Below are positions 58,175-64,000 of a DNA stretch of 64,000 nt, one piece after another. The notes below the pieces were generated by a model. That model ran no database searches and was not told the origin of the DNA. It saw nothing but the letters and a program-made list of their open reading frames with translations. How positions within the stretch are numbered: position 1 is the first letter of the stretch; each line of letters starts with the position of its first letter. The DNA comes from Acanthococcus lagerstroemiae (taxonomy: Eukaryota > Arthropoda > Insecta > Hemiptera > Eriococcidae). A program made the position numbers and the translations under genes. The stretch lies in NCBI GenBank assembly GCA_031841125.1, contig CM063110.1, positions 28,391,626 to 28,455,625 on the forward strand, given 5' to 3'.

Positions 58175-58339
58175 CAACCGGGCAGTTTCATTTGTATAGG
58201 TACTAGGATACGTTTCCGGAACAGTAACATAGTCCATTTTGAGATACAGAAAAAATTATTAAAAATAAATTATTTCGAATAATATTTTCTATTAATAATC
58301 ATAGGAGTATAGTAGCCTCTGATTCTGCGATTCGAGTAC

Positions 58340-58470
58340 ATCTCGTGTAACTATGACTTAAGTGTACTGGTGGGGGGTCTTTCCCTTGTGACTTCGTCAA
58401 ATAGTAGGTTTTGTAATTTTAGCACCCCTTTCTCTTTGGTCCTCGAACACTAGGCTGGCTACGCCACTAC
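58340..58470. repeat. Right end of a CTACGCCACTAC element
   Basis: CCTCGAACACTAGGCTGGCT ACGCCACTAC is the reverse complement of the element start at 63926 (GTAGCGTAGCCAGCCTAGTG). A single end is visible with no target duplication. Confidence 0.5.
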
Positions 58471-59045
58471 TTTGGCGAGTACATTTTGTTCAAGTGGTAA
58501 CCAGGTGAAGGTTAGAGCATGTTGCCATTATCACGTACGAGTATAATTGGGTACGCTAAAGTTTGTTCTGATTCCAAATTTTATTTTTATTGATACTCTG
58601 GAACTTGATAAAAATGGTAAAAGTAAAGTTACCCATGTCGAATTTTAATTTTCAGTTTCGCGATGAAATTTTTATGTTATCTGAGAATATTATTTACGAT
58701 TTGAGTGCACATTTTCCGAGCACTGTGTCCAGGGGAGACGATCAGAAATGACACCAATGCCTAGCAATCCTGTAGAACAAAATGACAAGGGAAAATTTGT
58801 ATTAATGGGTTAGTACTCTCTGGAGTATAGCGAAATGATGCAAAAAATTTTGCACAGTTCTATCCAACACATAGACATATTTTTACCCTACATGGTATCG
58901 GAAAATCCGAGACTTATCAAATAAAGCTGCAAGTCCACGTTGAAGAAAACGTTCTCTGAGAGGTCAGTTTCAGATATGATTGAATTTCTGGGGTTACAAA
59001 TCATGATAATTTCATCAATTTTATTCAGAGATTACACTGTGTAGG

Positions 59046-59426
59046 CAGGGACGTACCGATAGGTAGGCAATTTTCCCCCCTGTAGGAATTTTTCACTCAG
59101 CAGTTGGGGAAATTTATCATTTCAGTCAGGCGAGTTGGGAAAATACAACATGTTAGAAGTTTTTTTCTTCTTCTTCTTTTAACTTTGATATTTAGGAGTT
59201 GAGTTGAGAGGTTGGGAAAATCCAACAAGTCAAAAGGTTCTTCTTCTTTTGCTTTGATACTTTGGAATTTTGAGTTGAGTCAGTTGGAAAAATCCAACAG
59301 GTCAACAGCAGTTTTTTTTTTTTTTGCATTCGTACTTGGGAACTCTTGAGTTGAGTCAGTTGAGACTTTCGCAATTTTTACCTCCCCCTCCCCCTCCCTC
59401 AAGAGAAACTCTTCGGTGCATCCCTG
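59046..59426. mobile_element. Family B hAT-type element
   Basis: 381 bp. Left CAGGGACGTACCGATAGG, right CTTCGGTGCATCCCTG. A perfect 8-bp duplication TGTGTAGG flanks it (59038-59045 and 59427-59434). The block AATCCAACAAGTCAAAAGGT to GTTGAGTCA is repeated about three times inside. Confidence 0.9.
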
Positions 59427-59439
59427 TGTGTAGGTAATA

Positions 59440-60440
59440 AGAGATCCGTAAGAGCAGTAATGGAAATTTCATGTCTATTCCAGGGCTGTAATGGATTTTG
59501 AAATTCATTAACGGTTGGGAGTGGACTGGTGACTCGGAATCTTCGGCGGAACCTCATATCACACGAGACCTTTCTGAGAACTTGGGGCCAAAATTTGAAA
59601 TATTATTGAGTCCGCAAAACTGATGAATTTGATAATTTAGAAGTAAGATGGAAATAGCGAATAGAACATGAAAATAATGTCTATTTGGGCAGTTTCCGGA
59701 AGAACCAAATAGTCTCAGACCGTCCCTATTCACGGTGATGGACATTGAGGCTTAACGATAAAGATTTGAGGCATTATATAAGTCTACTTTTCCTGGTAAT
59801 GAAGCGTGGTCGAATACCGGACGCTCTGCTTCTCTTAATTGATTACTTAATACGTATATGGAGCCCTCAACTTGCATTCGTCAAATTGTCAATTATTGCA
59901 TTAAAATTTATGAGCTACTTGAAAAAATTGTCTCCGTTCGTAACTTTTGACCATATTTTTCATCTCAAATCGCCTATTAAAATATTGCTGAACCACCGAC
60001 TACAGTCCCAATTTTTCGAATGGGGGGGGGCAACCTGCCCCTCCCCCTGTGTGCTACAGTCTTGCATCCTACATTAACAGCGTTACCAACCCTAGTGATA
60101 TAACATCAAGTCCGGTGACTTTTTTCTTGTTTTTGTGATTTTAGTGTGTTTAGCAGTTGTCTGCTTCAATTTTTCGATGGATAAGACGGATGCGGATTTT
60201 AATTTTGAAGCATAGGTGTCGCTGTGTGGGGGGGGGGGAGGTAGACGGGTAATACTTACACCCCACCCCCTCCTCCCAAGGCCCAAATTCAAAGGTCAAT
60301 AATTATATTCATACTTGTAGTTATAAAAAGTTCGTAAACGAATTAGTGCCATGTGATACCGTAATTAGTAGTACCGTACCCATACATTTACCTTGCAGTA
60401 CGCATACACAGGGTGTCGAACAAAATCGAAATCTGAAAAT
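59440..60440. other. Non-coding stretch
   Basis: Nothing recognised apart from G-runs at about 60020 and 60227. A 110-codon open frame at 59745-60074 shows no family features. Confidence 0.4.
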
Positions 60441-60442
60441 AG

Positions 60443-60587
60443 TAACCTAATAAGGCCCAACCTGGTAAGGTCAACTGATTATCATTTCAGTTATAACTCA
60501 CTCATAAATTTCTATTTGAACCATGCTTTTTATTTACTGAATTTCAGGTCAGGCTTATTAGGTATTAGGTTGGGTCTTATTAGGTTA
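60443..60587. repeat. 145-bp element with 21-bp inverted ends
   Basis: TAACCTAATAAGGCCCAACC(T) at the left pairs with AGGTTGGGTCTTATTAGGTT(A) at the right with one mismatch. A second GGCTTATTAGGTATTAGG lies just inside. TAG occurs on both flanks. It may be a small MITE. Confidence 0.65.
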
Positions 60588-60599
60588 TAGGCCCAGTCT

Positions 60600-62830
60600 T
60601 CTTTGGTGTGCGGGCTTTATCAAGTTTTGAAAAAAGGGGATTTTGATTAGAAGAACTGAGGAACGTGGAGCAGTATAGAAAAATTTCAAGCCAGCCAATT
60701 TTTAAATATTTCAGTCGATGACTATAACACAAAAAAGGAAAAACATGAAATCACTTACATGAAAATCTGGAGAGCCAAGACCTTGAATTAGGGCCTTATT
60801 GAGCTCACCTACCTTAATACGCGCTTGGCAATCACGTCTCACACGACTCGCATAAGTATGTCACACATGCGAAGATTCTCGTAAGCTGATGTTTCGATTT
60901 ATCGTCATTATCAGGGCTACAATTTTTATGTACAAAAAATAGCGAAATATGCGCCTATCTTATGCACTGAATTCAGTCTAAATAATATGCCTAAATATGG
61001 GTTTATCATTTCAAAGGAAAAATTAAGTTGGATACACTAAGACAATTTTTATCATATTTTAAAATGATCCAGCAAAGTATCTCCTTAAGAGTCCAAACTT
61101 CTTTTAATACGAGATGCACCCAGAAGATAATGCGCCTGTCGTAATTTCTTGATGATTGATAAATGTAATGCGGGCAAAAGAAAGGTTATCTCACGTGCAA
61201 AAGAACATATTTTTCTAAAAGCTTTTCTACTGATTCATTAATCATTAAGTTTTCTCAATTTTTTTGGAATCGGACATCACTCTCAGAACTAAAAAAATAA
61301 ATTTTCGGGGAAAAAATTGAAAAATAAGCAGAATTGGTGCAGAATATGCGGTAAATGTCAAAATATGCGAAATATGCAGGATGAAGTGCTGCTCATATGA
61401 CTCAGAATCTTATGATTCGTGAAGATCTTTTGAAACTTACACATATACGCCATAGATAGAACTATGCATTCGCATAAAAATTGCAGCCCTGTTTTTATAA
61501 TAGAATTTTCCAATTCTAAATTATTTGTTCTCTCTTTCAAGATATAATTTGCTAATTCTTAAATTTTTAGATGACCATGACTGAAAATAAATGACTTAAA
61601 TAACTGTTAGACACTTTGATACAACATACTACACCCCTCCCCCCAAAAAATCTACCGATGACGATAAATGTAGGTCAACACTACTAAAAAAGTTACCCCT
61701 CCCCCCCCCCCAAAAAAAAAAAATTTCCAGCGACGTCTCTGTTTTGAAGAACTTGATCAGTCACAAAATTATAATCTGGATTATAAAATTTGAAAAACAT
61801 TGCTTTTCGACAAGCAATTCAATTGAAGATTGATTGAAAAAAGAATCGACATACAGGCAGAACAGATTGTACTTTTTTTGGAGGGAAATTGTCTTTCAGA
61901 CCGCTAAAGAAGGATGCCCTATTTTTTTCAAAATTGTCAAGTACACCTTTCTTTCTCAAATCTCAATAATTGCTTCTCTTTTTTGACTAGAGGGACTCGT
62001 ACCCCTTGCTAATCAAAAATCTCTGTACAATACGTTAATTGTATAGATCACACTGTATACGCGTATAATTTTTACAAAAATCAGTAAAAAGTGATTTTTT
62101 CTCCATCTAAACAAGTGTTTTTTCAATTCATGGATTGGTAACGCTGTACATTAAACTTTAAACCTTATGCGCGAACTGATGTTTCACGCAGTTTTGCCGA
62201 CCCTGAAAAATAACTTTTGAGGACAGTCTGTAAATTGGAAGTTGATTGGGAGGGATTGAAATTTTGTACGAAATAATGATATTTTAGCGGGGAAAATCGC
62301 GAGCGAAAAAATATGGTTTTTCAAAGATTTGACCAGTAAAAACGCAATTTCTTCTGTTTTTTCTAGCTGGGAAAAGAATATATCTCGCGTATCCCCTCCC
62401 CCTTATTTACACCACTGTTCGTGGAGTCAGGGAAGTTCGAATTCCAAAATTATTTTTGCCTTTCACCCCGCCCGCGGCCCGCTGCGGTAGCAATTAATAT
62501 GAGAGAATACGCAATACGGAAATATTGCCGGACGAGGTAACACTGGCAGGATGAAGACGGACAATCGTGTGCATTCGGCAGCCCCCGGTTACGTTCGACT
62601 GCAAGTGAATTCAGTGATGTAGTAAATGTAGTATAGTTACGGCGTGTTATTCTTTCTTACTCTTTCTATCTTCCATTCATCCCGGCTGCTAATAATCTCA
62701 CTCTCTCGCTCTGGCGTACCAACACAGACACACTTCCGTAGCACAGCTACAATACACGATGCGGCGCAAACAGTCACACACGCTAATGGCACGCATTGTG
62801 TATGTGTTTAACAGGCTGTTCGCCAGCCGC
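60600..62830. other. Non-coding stretch
   Basis: AT-rich; C-runs at 61637 and 61699 resemble subterminal parts of the local hAT elements. No exon or complete element recognised. Confidence 0.4.
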
Positions 62831-62839
62831 AGCCGGTAA

Positions 62840-63109
62840 ACTGAACAACTGAATGATAAAATACCGCTCGAAGATGCCTCGTAATTTCGGCTTTCAGTTG
62901 TCAACTGTGAATTGCGTTACTCGGTTCGTGTGTGCTTCGGTTTTCGAAGTCTTGGCTAGTGTTCGTAATCGCGGTTGAGATGAAATTAATTTCGCGCGTT
63001 CGCACACGTGAATATATTCTTGCGGCGACGATTTTGGAGGGCGGACATGGTACGACATAGCACAGGTGCCGAGTACGCGGAATAAACTCGTCGACTTCGA
63101 CCCTGCAGG
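62840..63109 (+). promoter_or_regulatory. Possible promoter/5'UTR upstream of the 63110 exon
   Basis: CpG dinucleotides become frequent here (several CG per line) against an AT-rich background, and the region leads directly into an ATG exon with a good donor. No TATA box at a convincing distance was identified. Confidence 0.3.
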
Positions 63110-63202
63110 ATGTCCGAAAACGAACGAAAATTAGCGACCACCACTATCAGCACGATCGCGATTCATAGTGGAAATACGAAAATCGTGATCGCATTATTGC
63201 AG
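63110..63202 (+). CDS. Putative first coding exon of a further gene
   Basis: ATG at 63110 opens a 31-codon reading frame (MSENERKLATTTISTI then AIHSGNTKIVIALLQ) ending exactly at a good donor, CAG|GTACTC, phase 0. The upstream 250 bases are relatively CpG-rich, unlike most of the window, as expected of a promoter/5'UTR. The product is not recognised. The A..SGN...V..LL pattern faintly recalls one ankyrin repeat, which is only a suggestion. Later exons would lie beyond the window; none is seen between 63203 and 64000. Confidence 0.45.
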
Positions 63203-63925
63203 GTACTCTATCACATTTCAGTTTCAATGTAGTTTATGCGACGTGTCTCAATCCAGAATTCATTACGGAATTCGTCCTATGTCTCCGGTGGTCTGATATT
63301 GCACACCGGCCAACTAGATGAAAGTTTTATTGCGATGCGAGAGTAGACAGGCTCGCCGGCGTCTTCGGCTGGCGCCTCGAAAGTTCGGCTAGGTTTGCAG
63401 GAACTGGGGAAGTTGTATCGAAAACTCGGTCGTAGTTTTTTGCGTCTCATGATCGTTCTGCATTTTCGTATTCGTTTTGAGACCCGAGAGCCGAGGAACT
63501 CTCAACTATTAACTACCTACTTCTACGTATTCGCACCCTACCAATCTTCATCGCTGTTACGGTAGTTAACTGATGAAAAAAAACAGCGGGAAGTCATAGT
63601 TATGTGATGAAACATATGGCAATGTCGAGCTGCTTAATAAATAAGGGTGGGTGGATGGATGGGTAGCGTGAATTATTCTCTGCGGGGCAATGTATATGTT
63701 TTTTATTTGCCCAATAGGCGTAGAGTGAAAAAGAATGAAATTGAAAATAAACCATGTGGATATATACTCGGTGGAGCCATGTAGATATACGCGGCGGAAG
63801 ATCTGCTAAGTATCACTTTGAACTGCGTGTAAAAATACAGGGAAGGATTCCAAGAATTGGAAAGGCATCCGCTACGTATGCGTACGGCATGAACTCCCGA
63901 GTCTGGTCTTTCCGTATGCTACAGT

Positions 63926-64000
63926 TCTGTAGCGTAGCCAGCCTAGTGTTCGAAGGGAGTTTGGTCTTGACCCATGGAGGAGGGGGTGTTCGAGGGAGCG
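63926..64000. mobile_element. Element entering the right edge
   Basis: Starts GTAGCGTAGCCAGCCTAGTG and continues GTTTGGTCTTGACCCATGGA; the same words occur inverted at 58340-58470 and 29136-29252. Truncated by the window edge. Confidence 0.5.

Overview
The window is eukaryotic nuclear DNA, most probably from an arthropod (perhaps an insect; species not determined). It is AT-rich with many G/C homopolymer runs. It contains one large intron-containing gene in small phase-compatible exons with GT..AG junctions, embedded in a dense mix of hAT-type non-autonomous elements, LINE, Penelope and Helitron remnants and a tRNA-headed SINE. No bacterial operon, CRISPR array or rRNA is visible.

The main gene runs left to right from a coding start at 24685 to a stop at 54318. 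I reconstruct 15 coding exons in which every junction keeps frame, giving about 977 residues. The N-terminal 155 residues form a SEC14/CRAL-TRIO lipid-binding domain, followed by helical spectrin-like segments and then a Ser/Glu-rich tail. Exon order and local residue patterns match vertebrate SESTD1 (SEC14 and spectrin domains 1) from its first residues through its last spectrin segment. The tail of about 275 residues is not in the vertebrate protein as I know it. A possible upstream untranslated exon or promoter lies near 12.0-12.26 kb. A separate putative first coding exon of another gene lies at 63110-63202, so the right edge probably cuts into a second plus-strand gene.

The left 24 kb holds no convincing host protein-coding gene. 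It carries hAT miniature elements, a Penelope GIY-YIG remnant (7.8-8.1 kb), a DUF4371/ZMYM1-like hAT transposase fragment (9.16-9.38 kb), a broken Helitron Pif1-like helicase on the minus strand (10.2-11.25 kb), a 544-bp foldback element (16.6-17.2 kb), a tRNA-like sequence (20.15 kb) and long degenerate word repeats.

The introns of the SESTD1-like gene carry an R1/Jockey-type LINE fragment (26.1-27.3 kb), a 416-bp SINE with an 11-bp target duplication (28.26-28.68 kb), a hAT transposase fragment (29.5-30.0 kb), a LINE ORF2 tail broken by a 121-bp insertion (40.3-40.7 kb), a foldback element (43.2 kb), a LINE ORF1/ORF2 fragment split by a 260-bp hAT element (43.8-45.7 kb), a 729-bp hAT element (47.4-48.2 kb) and a 1-kb tandem repeat (50.2-51.2 kb).

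The clearest structural signal is the set of short elements with terminal inverted repeats and 8-bp target duplications read directly from the flanks. There are at least seven families: A (CAGTGGCGTAGCCAGG), B (CAGGGACGTACCGA), C (CAGAGACGAAACT), and those beginning CAGTGGCGGATC, CAGGGTTGG, CA..GC.CAAATAGG and CAGGAACGGGCC. The window also contains fragments of two hAT-type transposases that could in principle have relatives that move them.
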